A DNA stretch of 64,000 bases from Fremontodendron californicum (lineage: Eukaryota; Streptophyta; Magnoliopsida; Malvales; Malvaceae), in assembly GCA_030761205.1 (NCBI GenBank), contig JAULJL010000032.1, positions 6,081,134 to 6,145,133 of the forward strand, given 5' to 3'. How positions within the stretch are numbered: position 1 is the stretch's first letter; each line of letters opens with the position of its first letter. The position numbers were made by a program, and so were the translations under genes. Of the stretch, positions 1 to 8,761 are shown piece after piece. A model generated the notes under the pieces. It was given only the letters and a program-made list of their open reading frames with translations. It was not told the DNA's origin and ran no database searches.

Positions 1-342
1 GATCAGATCAGGCCTCTAATATTGACGAAATCGACCATCAAGTTGGCTGATGTGCAATGACGTCTGTGCTGACCTGTTTTCGTATTTTGCCCATATCTGC
101 TTATCCACATCAGAAAATGAGCTGATTCCAACGGCTATGGATCCGTAACTGATAGGGGAACCTTTTTCTAGAAGACCATGTGATCAGATCAGGCCTCCAA
201 CATTGACGAAATCGACCATCAAGTTGGCTGATCAAAATTGTCATACAATATGACGAAAATTGTTAGAAAATTCACCCACCTATTATACCTACCTTTGAAA
301 TTTGTAAAGCTTGTCTCTTGTCATTTAGCCCTCCAAAATGTG

Positions 343-350
343 TATAAATA
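343..350 (+). promoter_or_regulatory. LTR TATA box
   Basis: TATAAATA sits about 60 bases upstream of an AATAAA polyadenylation signal (410-415), as expected at a U3/R junction. The same box is at 7564-7571 in the 3' LTR, where it could drive transcription rightwards into the antisense of the PMD gene. Confidence 0.65.
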
Positions 351-1411
351 GAGGGCCTTGGATGATTGTAGAGGATCATATTGTACATAGGTAGGATATT
401 AGCCATTGTAATAAAATTCTCTAAGTTTTCTTCTTCTTTCTTTTCTCTAGTTTTCTTTTTCTTTAGAGAGAGCAAGAGGTTGGATAATTAATATTCTTCC
501 TCTTCTTCTTTCTTTCTTTTATTTTCTTCTTAGATTTTCTTTAATTTTATGTTTATGTTTACAATGCCTATGCTAGGCTAAACTTCTATTTGGTTAAGGG
601 TGATTTCAAAGCCCTAGACATGTTTTGTGATTGATTTTCAGATTCTATCTATCATTAATTTTCTATCAAAGTTGCTTATGTTCTTCTACAAGAATTGTTC
701 ATGATGTTGTCTTGATTTATTTAGGTGTACAACTAGATAGATCTTGATAATTATCTATTGCTAGTTTAGGAGTCTTGATCCGTGTAATTGTCTTGATTTC
801 CTATTCATAAGTGGCAATTTGTGATTAATGATTATGGTCAAGTTTTCAATAATTGCAAAGTGGAACATAACCTAAGTTGAACAATCCGAGCTTATGTGTT
901 TGTTGCTTAGATCAACCTATCTTTCTCATCATAAAGCTGCCATTAAATTGAATTTAGAGAGCTTATTCTAGGTTGTTTAATGGTTAGAGATTAAATAGAG
1001 AGCTTGTTCTATTTAACGACAAACTAAGGAAAGATTGGGGTAACAGAGCTTGTTGTTATCTACGGTTGTTAACTTTGATAGTTGGTTGATATTGATAGAT
1101 CTGAAATTGATTCTTAATGATGTCTAGTGGTGGAGAATGAAACCTTAACCATATTTTTCATATTTGATTCTTCTTACTTACTTGTTTTCTTACTTTTAGT
1201 TTGCTTATTTTTTATATTTATTTTTATTGGCTGGTTATACCGCCTAATTTGTATATTAACTTTGTTTTATTTTTATTGGCTGGTTATACCGCCTAATTTA
1301 GTATATATATTTTTATTGGCTGGTTATACCGCCTTGCATCTTATTCTTATTATTTACTTTAGTTTAAATCTGGCTTCAAAAACCCCTTTTCTTTTATTGT
1401 TTTCTTTGAAC

Positions 1412-1417
1412 GTAAGT
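1412..1417 (+). other. Candidate 5' splice site in the leader
   Basis: GTAAGT in the transcribed part of the 5' LTR matches the plant donor consensus. Acceptor-like tracts end at 3130 and 4011, just before each cargo ORF, so this site could serve as a common leader donor. The pairing is inferred. Confidence 0.35.
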
Positions 1418-1546
1418 TATAAACTATTAACTTATAAACTAAAACCCAATCCCTGAGGACTCGACCCTTGCTAACTACTATACTTACAATTGATCTTTTT
1501 AGTGCAAGGTTAAATAAGATACACTCTTTTGGGTGCATCAAATTTT

Positions 1547-1564
1547 TGGCGCCGTTGCCGGGGA
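1547..1564 (+). other. Primer-binding site, tRNA-Asp type
   Basis: TGGCGCCGTTGCCGGGGA begins six bases after the LTR end. It is complementary to the 3' end of plant tRNA-Asp, the primer typical of Athila-type elements. Confidence 0.85.
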
Positions 1565-1689
1565 TTGTTTTCTTTAGTTTATTTGTTACTTGGTTTATTC
1601 TTATTTTCAGTTCTAATGAGTTTTATTTTCTTGTACATACGGATTTTTCTTATCAAATTTTGAAGAAAAAAAAAAAAAAAAACAAAACA

Positions 1690-2628
1690 ATGGAATTGAG
1701 CAATCTAACACTTGAAGAGTTGGTGGCATACATGAACATGGAGAATCAACAAGCCAGTCTCACATTCCCAGTTCAACAATTTGCCATGGGAGGATGTCAA
1801 GGCCATCAAGTGTTCCAAGACCAACAGTATGATCATTACTCAAACACTTACCATGAGGGATGGTGGGATCATACTAATTATGGCTACTCAGAAAATTACC
1901 AAGAAGTAGATCCTTATGCCAATTACACTCATCCATCTAGCTTGAATCAATCATGGTCTCAAGAACCAGATCTTCTTCAACCACCACATATGACTCAAAA
2001 CTCAGGTACTTCTTTAGAAGATCTTGTCTATTCTCTTGTTACTGATACTTTGCAATTTCAACAGGAAACAAGGGCAAGCATCCAGAGTTTGGAAAAACAA
2101 ATGATCCAATTGACTAGTAGTATGGTGGGATGGGTAGCACAAAGATCTGAAGAACTCCCAGCCCAAACGATGATTAACCCAAAGGAGAATGCTACTATTG
2201 TAACCTTGAGAAATGATGAACAAGATGAGGATGAGACAAAATTAGAGATGAATTCTATTCTTGAGGATAATGAAGCCAATGATCCAAATAAGAGTATTTC
2301 GGCACCTGAGGTAACGTTTGAGATTCCAATTTTTACTAATGTTTCTTCTCCACCTTTTCCTAGTAGATTCGCAAAGTTCAAAGAGGATGAACATGAACAA
2401 GACACGCTGGAAACCTTAAACAGTTTGTTTGTGGATGTCATTCAACAAGTACCAAAAGATGCACCATTCCTCGATGAGATATGCACCACCAAGGATGATG
2501 GAATAATACTTGTAATGGAGAATACATCCACTGTTGTGCAAAGAAAACTACCTCTCAAACGCATAAATTTGGAAAATTTCATGTATGAGCCTGACAAGCG
2601 TAAAAAGCCAAGAAAGGGTGTTGGTTAG
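1690..2628 (+). CDS. Truncated gag-like protein of Athila type
   Basis: This 312-residue reading frame starts at an ATG after an A-rich leader. An open frame extends upstream to 1468 through the PBS, but that part is leader, so 1690 is chosen. The N-terminal half is rich in Gln, Tyr, His and Asn. The C-terminal part has the run PPFPSRFAKFKEDEHEQDTL, followed by a segment (VIQQVPKDAPFLDEICT) that in Athila elements lies at the gag-protease junction. The usual capsid core and zinc knuckle are not evident. The frame stops before any protease. It may be a packaging remnant or a decayed protein; the frame is intact and the element is young. Confidence 0.65.
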   Translation: MELSNLTLEELVAYMNMENQQASLTFPVQQFAMGGCQGHQVFQDQQYDHYSNTYHEGWWDHTNYGYSENYQEVDPYANYTHPSSLNQSWSQEPDLLQPPHMTQNSGTSLEDLVYSLVTDTLQFQQETRASIQSLEKQMIQLTSSMVGWVAQRSEELPAQTMINPKENATIVTLRNDEQDEDETKLEMNSILEDNEANDPNKSISAPEVTFEIPIFTNVSSPPFPSRFAKFKEDEHEQDTLETLNSLFVDVIQQVPKDAPFLDEICTTKDDGIILVMENTSTVVQRKLPLKRINLENFMYEPDKRKKPRKGVG

Positions 2629-2769
2629 ATTCAAAACACTAACTCAAGTGTTAATTGGGAAGGCAGCCCAATTAAAGATGAAATTGCCAACCTTCCATAC
2701 TCAGATTTGCTCTCTTTTTCTTTATCTTTTTCTTATGTTTCTTTGCTAATTGTGTTTAGTGTTTCTAAG

Positions 2770-2930
2770 TTCATTTAGGCTGCATAAGTTTATTTTGTTT
2801 ATTAGTTCTTTTCACTTACACATGATTCTTTCATTTGGGTTAATAGCATTACATTAATGACAATGTAAAAATTATGTGTGGGGGGAAGAATTTAAGATTT
2901 TATTTAGAGTGTTTTGTTTTTGAGTCTTCT
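2770..2930 (+). repeat. Left direct repeat flanking the cargo module
   Basis: It is similar to 5048-5242 over about 160 bases: both share TTTAGG near the start, ACACATGATTCTTTCATTTG, GGTTAATAG, GACAATGTAA and GTGTGGGGGGAA. Between them lies the 2.1-kb module with the two non-retroviral ORFs. Confidence 0.75.
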
Positions 2931-3116
2931 TATGCTGTTTTTCTTTCTGATCCTTGTTTTGAAAATAACTTGATGTAAATATAATTTTTATTTTTTTTAC
3001 CCCGGTTAAATGGCGGATAACGGTACTCCGTGATTATTTAAATCGGTTCCATCAGCTACCCACAAAACTGATATTGTATATAAATTTCTCTTTCAATTTC
3101 TCTTTCATTTTTTTTT

Positions 3117-3130
3117 TCATTTTTTTTCAG
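3117..3130 (+). other. Candidate 3' splice site before the finger ORF
   Basis: A long T-rich tract ends in TTTTTTTTCAG at 3130, and the ATG of the next ORF follows at 3132. Splicing here would make that ATG the first in the transcript. Confidence 0.4.
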
Positions 3131-3131
3131 G

Positions 3132-3668
3132 ATGGATGATATTCTCACAAGATTGCAGAAACGATTTCCTCCTTTTCCTCGAAATATTTTACTGAAGCTT
3201 TACCAAGTTCGATTTGAAAGATTAAGAATGCTTATGCACAAAGGGATTCCTGGAGACATACGTTGGATAATTGAAGCCAAGGTACGTGAAGATGAATATC
3301 TTCCTGTTTTGCATTTACCAGGTACAGGTAGAAGCACTTTTGCAAAGAAGCGACGAGCAAAGCGCATGAGTTCAAATTGCCACAAATGTGCACGATGGAT
3401 GTGTAACGGTAAATGTCGTTCTATTGGGATTCCGTCCTCTAATCGAGATGATAAAATTGAATTCATTAAGGATGGACTGAGTAAGGAGAATTTGGGTAAT
3501 ATCCAACTTTCTCTTGAGACGCATCCTAGTGGAGACGTACAAAGAGAAATTCTTGATTTATGGCCGCAATTCCAAAGGGAATGGCAACATCTTGGGAATC
3601 TGATGTTAAAAGACCCTGTTTGCCAGCTTGTAAGAAAACTGGATGGGAAGCATATCCTCGACTCATAG
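3132..3668 (+). CDS. Cargo ORF with a basic, cysteine-rich finger resembling plant-virus nucleic-acid-binding proteins
   Basis: This 178-residue protein is not a known retrotransposon product. Residues 1-60 are predicted helical and basic; I do not recognise them. Residues 66-78 (GRSTFAKKRRAKR) are a strongly basic run, followed by a finger C83-x2-C86-x4-C91-x3-C95 and a KIEFIKDG segment (108-115). This order resembles the small cysteine-rich nucleic-acid-binding proteins of Betaflexiviridae (vitivirus and carlavirus type), several of which suppress RNA silencing. The residues after about 120 are unrecognised. A TAG ends the frame at 3666-3668, but the same frame stays open for 23 further codons to a TGA at 3738, so the protein may once have been longer. 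The viral relationship is from motif recall and is not certain. Confidence 0.55.
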   Translation: MDDILTRLQKRFPPFPRNILLKLYQVRFERLRMLMHKGIPGDIRWIIEAKVREDEYLPVLHLPGTGRSTFAKKRRAKRMSSNCHKCARWMCNGKCRSIGIPSSNRDDKIEFIKDGLSKENLGNIQLSLETHPSGDVQREILDLWPQFQREWQHLGNLMLKDPVCQLVRKLDGKHILDS

Positions 3669-3999
3669 AAGGCGTTTAAGCCGTTTCTGGACGTAAAACC
3701 AGAGGAAGATGTGAGCCACAATCACAACTACAATAAATGACTTCTCAGCTTTTGGTTTGATTTGCAATAACTTTATTTCGGTTTAATTTACGTGTTATTC
3801 GATTTGTGTAATTATTCTCATTTTTTTTATTTGTCTTTTACGATTGATTTTCCTTCTCTTTTTTATTTTCTTCCTGAAATCACGCAAAAATCTTTTGTTA
3901 GGTTAACATTTTCTTCTGACAGGTCAGATACACTTTCGGCGACATTATTACTCTTGTCTGATTCACTACTCAGTCCTCTATATATTACACCATGTACTC

Positions 4000-4011
4000 A
4001 TTCTCTTTCAG
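4000..4011 (+). other. Candidate 3' splice site before the LOG ORF
   Basis: ATTCTCTTTCAG ends at 4011. An ATG at 3992 lies upstream of it, and the next ATG downstream is the LOG start at 4047, so use of this acceptor would give a clean first-AUG LOG transcript. Confidence 0.4.
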
Positions 4012-4046
4012 GCACTCGAAAAAAAGAAAAAAAAAAGAAAAAAAAA

Positions 4047-4694
4047 ATGGAAAGTACTTCGTCCCAACGCATTAAAAAAATTTGTGTTTTTGGAGGTGCT
4101 TATCCAGGGAAAAATAACATATTCGCTGATGAAGCCATAAGAGTTGGAGTAATACTTGCCCAACAAAAGATCCAGTTGATTTATGGAGGCGGTAGTACGG
4201 GTTTAATGGGAGCAGTCGCTACAGCAGCACACGCCGGAGGAAGTCCAGTTCTAGGAATCGTGCCAAAACTATTCACAGATTTTTGTGGACCTACCTTGGG
4301 TAAGGAAATACAAGTCTGGAGTATCCCTGAACGGATAACAATCATGTACCATTCTGCCGATGCATTCATTGCTTTACCAGGAGGTCTGGGTACATTGGAA
4401 GAAATAGCTTGCGTGGCTTCTTGGTCATCTTTGGTCACAAATAAGAAACCCATTGGTTTGCTTAATATTAATGGTTATTTTAGTAATTTGCTTTCATATT
4501 TAGATAATGCTGTGGATAATGGATTCATGTTTTCAGAGGCAAGGAGAACCATAATTTCTGCTACAACCATTGAAGATTTACTCAAAAAGCTCCAAGCTTA
4601 TGAGTATTTATCTGCTACGGTTGTTTCGGAAACGCTCGGAAAAAGAAAAAGAGATATGGACGAGCAAGGAGTGGATTGCACTTTGTCTTTGTGA
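4047..4694 (+). CDS. LOG-type cytokinin riboside 5'-monophosphate phosphoribohydrolase carried by the retrotransposon
   Basis: LOG enzymes release active cytokinin bases from their nucleotide precursors in one step, in the cytosol or nucleus. This 215-residue frame has the usual family length. It shows YGGGSTGLMG at 46-55, the conserved Arg of the nucleotide site in PER (94-96), and the signature PGGLGTLEE at 111-119 with its Glu. The C-terminal tail contains GKRKRD (198-203), a possible nuclear signal. It is divergent: the usual CVFCGSS start is CVFGGAY, and the Lys after the conserved Arg is Ile. The open frame reaches back to 3792, but homology begins at the 4047 Met. Plant LOG genes normally have several introns; this copy has none, and a run of 23 A follows 86 bases after the stop, both of which fit capture from an mRNA. 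There are no stops or frameshifts. Confidence 0.9.
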   Translation: MESTSSQRIKKICVFGGAYPGKNNIFADEAIRVGVILAQQKIQLIYGGGSTGLMGAVATAAHAGGSPVLGIVPKLFTDFCGPTLGKEIQVWSIPERITIMYHSADAFIALPGGLGTLEEIACVASWSSLVTNKKPIGLLNINGYFSNLLSYLDNAVDNGFMFSEARRTIISATTIEDLLKKLQAYEYLSATVVSETLGKRKRDMDEQGVDCTLSL

Positions 4695-4780
4695 CATTAT
4701 CTAACATTTTGTTTGTTGTGTCTCAGTTATAATAAGTGGTTAGCAACCTCTACAGGTAATATCTCCTAAGTTTTCTTCTT

Positions 4781-5001
4781 AAAAAAAAAAAAAAAAAAAA
4801 AAATTTGTTGTGTTTTAAGCCATTTAGAAGTATTCATTCTGAACAAGGTCTGAGTAAGGGAGACTTGAGACATATCTTGTCAGTTTGATTTCTTCTTTTC
4901 AAAAAAAAAAAAAAATGTTATGTTTTAAGCAATTTAGAAGTATTCATTCTGAACAAGGTCTGAGTAAGGGAGACTTGAGACACACCTTGTCAGTTTGATT
5001 T
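4781..5001 (+). repeat. Tandem duplication of about 110 bp with A-runs, downstream of LOG
   Basis: 4811-4891 and 4921-5001 are near copies, both starting TGTTTTAAGC and containing AACAAGGTCTGAGTAAGGGA. Each is preceded by an A-run (23 A at 4781-4803; a shorter one near 4901-4914). The first run could be the remains of a poly(A) tail from the captured mRNA. Confidence 0.8.
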
Positions 5002-5047
5002 TAATCTTTTTATGTTTACTTGTTAATTTTTGTTTTGTATTTTAAGA

Positions 5048-5242
5048 TTATTTAGGTTGCATGAGTTTGTTTTGTTTTGAGTCTAGTTATTCCTATTCTT
5101 ATGTTATTAGTTCTTTTCTCTTACACATGATTCTTTCATTTGGGTTAATAGACTTACATTGAGGACAATGTAAGAATTAAGTGTGGGGGGAATGATTTAG
5201 GATTTCTTTTATTTTTGTCTACTATTTTTTTTATGAGTCTTT
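5048..5242 (+). repeat. Right direct repeat flanking the cargo module
   Basis: Partner of 2770-2930 (see there). It includes a polypurine-like GTGTGGGGGG at 5181-5190. Confidence 0.75.
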
Positions 5243-6721
5243 ATTATTATTATTATTATTTAGTGTATTTTAGTTCCTTTTTAATACAATGATGAGATAT
5301 GAATTGCATAAGTCTAAAACAGATTTATTAGTGAGAAGATTTTCATGAGAATTGAGCTTGATATCAACCTTTTTATGAGCCAATGTTAATATGATATGTT
5401 GATTGAGAAAGAAGCATGTTTAGACTTAATCTGACTTGTATAATCATCCTTGTGAGTTTTTGAGCCTATAATGATTGATGCATTATATAAATCAATCTAA
5501 TTTCTTTCTTGAGTGCTCTTATGATTACATGATTCTCTAGAACTTGCTTTAGACCTTGTTGAGACTATATTGATGCATGTGACAACATGAATATGATAGA
5601 GGCATTAGGATTTTTAGCCAGGGCCAAACAGCCATCACTTATTGATGTTCCAAGAGAACACATCCTTAGTGAACCAATTTGAGCCTACATTGAATAAGCT
5701 ATCTCTTTGGTAACCATAACTTGTCCCTAACCTAAATATACTTATATCCTTACCTTTGTTCCAAAGATGAATTAGCATGTTTTGAGACAAGTTGCAAAGA
5801 CAAGGAAGATCTATTGAAATTTTGGGTTAGAAACAAGAAATAAGTGTGGGGGGGGAAAGAAAAGAAAAGTCAAGAAAAAAGAAAGAAATGGAATACTGGC
5901 AAATACATTCCTATGTAAAAAAATATATATATATATGAATCATCTCTTGAATTTGGGGAAAAAGAAAAAGATGTTACAAAGTTGTTTAGAATGAAGAAAA
6001 AGCCCAACATGAATATCCGGCCTAGGTGACTATGTACTTGTAAAGAGTTCTGAGAAGTTTCTTTGTATAATCTTTTTATGTCTCTAAACTTTATAAACTC
6101 TTTGGAACCTTTGTGATATCTTTATCCTTTTGTTCTTCAACCACATTACAAACCCCTTGGCCCCATTACAACCTTGATTAAAGACCTCTTGATTCATGAA
6201 GTTGTATGATCTAAATAGTGGAGAATAGGTGGACAAGCAAGCATATGGTAGAAGTGTTTTCATGAGATTGATTGAGTGTAAACACTTTACCACTACTTTA
6301 AAGAGTGAAAATCAAAAGAGTATCCCATGTGAGAAGTTGAGATTAAGTTTGAATATGAACTATTTTGATTGAAATATGTTATGTTAATATTAGCTTAACT
6401 CAAACTATTTACATTCAAGCAAGATTTTTTGTGAATTTCTTTAAGCTATTGATTAGTTTTTAAGACTTGTCCAATGATTATCTCAAATTTATATTGGAAG
6501 GATTAGTTATAATTATTATTTTTAGTTTTTCTTATGTTTTCAATGTTTGTGGGTATCGTCCTAGTAAACCCTCACGAGACTAAACTCGTCCACTAGGGAC
6601 ACCTAGGGGTTTAAAGGCTTGTGTCACATGCTAAGTGCCACCGTGATTTCCTACGAAAATGGATTAGATTAGATTTTCTTATTTTATTTTTATTGAGTCG
6701 TTGCTAGGGACTAGCAACAAT
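5243..6721 (+). other. 3' noncoding part of the Athila-like element
   Basis: No coding frame is supported here. A further polypurine-like tract, TAAGTGTGGGGGGGG, is at 5841-5855. A conserved Athila-type block with CTCACGAGACTAAACTCGTC lies near 6571-6590. The long spacer probably derives from the env-like region of the parent. Confidence 0.6.
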
Positions 6722-6734
6722 CTAAGTGTGGGGG
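6722..6734 (+). other. Polypurine tract
   Basis: CTAAGTGTGGGGG is immediately followed by TGTGATAACTCG, the start of the 3' LTR. It would prime plus-strand DNA synthesis. Confidence 0.8.
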
Positions 6735-8761
6735 TGTGATAACTCGTATAATTATATAGTTTTTAGTTATGTTTTATTATTGTTTTGTGTCAAATACGAG
6801 TTATTATTGTTTAGTCTAATTGTGTTTATGATCTTTTATATTTTTATGTATTTTGGTGTTTTTCACAAGTTTCTTTGAGTGATTTCAGATTACTAGAATT
6901 AAGGGCAAATCCAGTTCAGTTCCAGTTCCGACACCTTTTGCCATATCAGCTATATCTGGAGTTTCACTAAAGCAATAAGGCTGAAATTTGTAGCCGTGCA
7001 AAGCTAATAGGCATATCTATCTTTTTCATGTTTTACACTTCTTGAAACGGAGTCGTTTTCCCTAGCGAAATCGACCATCAAGTTGGCTGATGTGCAATGA
7101 CGTCTGTGCTGACCTGTTTTCGTATTTTGCCCATATCTGCTTATCCACATCAGCAAATGAGCTGATTTCAATGGCTATGGATCGGTAACTGATACGGGAA
7201 CCTTTGTCTAGAAGACCATATGATCAGATCAGGCCTCTAATATTGACGAAATCGACCATCAAGTTGGCTGATGTGCAATGACGTCTGTGCTGACCTGTTT
7301 TCGTATTTTGCCCATATCTGCTTATCCACATCAGCAAATGAGCTGATTCCAACGGCTATGGATCCGTAACTGATAGGGGAACCTTTTTCTAGAAGACCAT
7401 GTGATCCGATCAGGCCTCCAACATTGACGAAATCGACCATCAAGTTGGCTGATCAAAATTGTCATACAATATGACGAAAATTGTTAGAAAATTCACCCAC
7501 CTATTATACCTACCTTTGAAATTTGTAAAGCTTGTCTCTTGTCATTTAGCCCTCCAAAATGTGTATAAATAGAGGGCCTTGGATGATTGTAGAGGATCAT
7601 ATTGTACATAGGTAGGATATTAGCCATTGTAATAAAATTCTCTAAGTTTTCTTCTTCTTTCTTTTCTCTAGTTTTCTTTTTCTTTAGAGAGAGCAAGAGG
7701 TTGGATAATTAATATTCTTCCTCTTCTTCTTTCTTTCTTTTATTTTCTTCTTAGATTTTCTTTAATTTTATGTTTATGTTTACAATGCCTATGCTAGGCT
7801 AAATTTCTATTTGGTTAAGGGTGATTTCAAAGCCCTAGACATGTTTTGTGATTGATTTTCAGATTCTATCTATCATTAATTTTCTATCAAAGTTGCTTAT
7901 GTTCTTCTACAAGAATTGTTCATGATGTTGTCTTGATTTATTTAGGTGTACAACTAGATAGATCTTGATAATTATCTATTGCTAGTTTAGGAGTCTTGAT
8001 CCGTGTAATTGTCTTGATTTCCTATTCATAAGTGGCAATTTGTGATTAATGATTATGGTCAAGTTTTCAATAATTGCAAAGTGGAACATAACCTAAGTTG
8101 AACAATCCGAGCTTATGTGTTTGTTGCTTAGATCAACCTATCTTTCTCATCATAAAGCTGCCATTAAATTGAATTTAGAGAGCTTATTCTAGGTTGTTTA
8201 ATGGTTAGAGATTAAATAGAGAGCTTGTTCTATTTAACGACAAACTAAGGAAAGATTGGGGTAACAGAGCTTGTTGTTATCTACGGTTGTTAACTTTGAT
8301 AGTTGGTTGATATTGATAGATCTGAAATTGATTCTTAATGATGTCTAGTGGTGGAGAATGAAACCTTAACCATATTTTTCATATTTGATTCTTCTTACTT
8401 ACTTGTTTTCTTACTTTTAGTTTGCTTATTTTTTATATTTATTTTTATTGGCTGGTTATACCGCCTAATTTGTATATTAACTTTGTTTTATTTTTATTGG
8501 CTGGTTATACCGCCTAATTTAGTATATATATTTTTATTGGCTGGTTATACCGCCTTGCATCTTATTCTTATTATTTACTTTAGTTTAAATCTGGCTTCAA
8601 AAACCCCTTTTCTTTTATTGTTTTCTTTGAACGTAAGTTATAAACTATTAACTTATAAACTAAAACCCAATCCCTGAGGACTCGACCCTTGCTAACTACT
8701 ATACTTACAATTGATCTTTTTAGTGCAAGGTTAAATAAGATACACTCTTTTGGGTGCATCA
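6735..8761 (+). repeat. 3' LTR of the Athila-like element, 2027 bp
   Basis: It begins TGTGATAA after the polypurine tract and ends TGCATCA. Bases 7222-8761 repeat 1-1540. The right neighbour is exon 4 of the PMD gene. Confidence 0.93.
7066..7453 (+). repeat. 181-bp tandem repeat in U3
   Basis: Copies begin with CGAAATCGACCATCAAGTTG at 7066, 7247 and 7428 (the last partial), exactly 181 bases apart. The first two contain TGACGTC, a bZIP-type core. The same repeat is seen at 26 and 207 in the left LTR. Repeated U3 units of this kind often act as enhancers. Confidence 0.85.

Larger units (their letters stand above)
1..1540 (+). repeat. 5' LTR of the Athila-like element (left end cut)
   Basis: This matches 7222-8761 almost base for base at a constant offset of 7221 and ends in TGCATCA directly before the PBS. 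It holds a TATA box (343-350), a poly(A) signal AATAAA (410-415), and three short copies of a block containing GGCTGGTTATACCGCC between about 1221 and 1334. The R region probably starts near 375, which leaves about 1.1 kb of U5 and leader. Confidence 0.95.
1..8761 (+). mobile_element. Non-autonomous Athila-like LTR retrotransposon with a LOG gene and a zinc-finger ORF
   Basis: The order is LTR, primer-binding site, gag remnant, two cargo ORFs, long 3' noncoding part, polypurine tract, LTR. The first 487 bases of the left LTR lie outside the window. The PBS matches tRNA-Asp, and the gag C-terminal motif and repeated GTGTGGGGG tracts point to the Athila lineage of Ty3/gypsy. Protease, reverse transcriptase, RNase H and integrase are absent, so it must be mobilised by a relative. 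The two LTR copies differ at only three positions I could find (114/7335, 186/7407, 583/7804), so insertion is very recent. It interrupts exon 4 of a minus-strand PMD gene; the expected target duplication is GCATC at 8762-8766, with its partner outside the window. Confidence 0.9.

Noticed and set aside
272..475. 67-residue minus-strand frame in the LTR (also 7493-7696)
   Set aside because: Antisense over the TATA/R region; low-complexity start; no homology recognised.
1127..1456. 109-residue hydrophobic open frame in the Athila LTR, repeated at 8348-8677
   Set aside because: T-rich LTR sequence gives Phe/Leu/Ile-rich translation; it spans the GGCTGGTTATACCGCC repeats and has no recognisable domain.
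3200..3721. 173-residue minus-strand frame opposite the finger ORF
   Set aside because: Shadow frame of the sense ORF; no motif.
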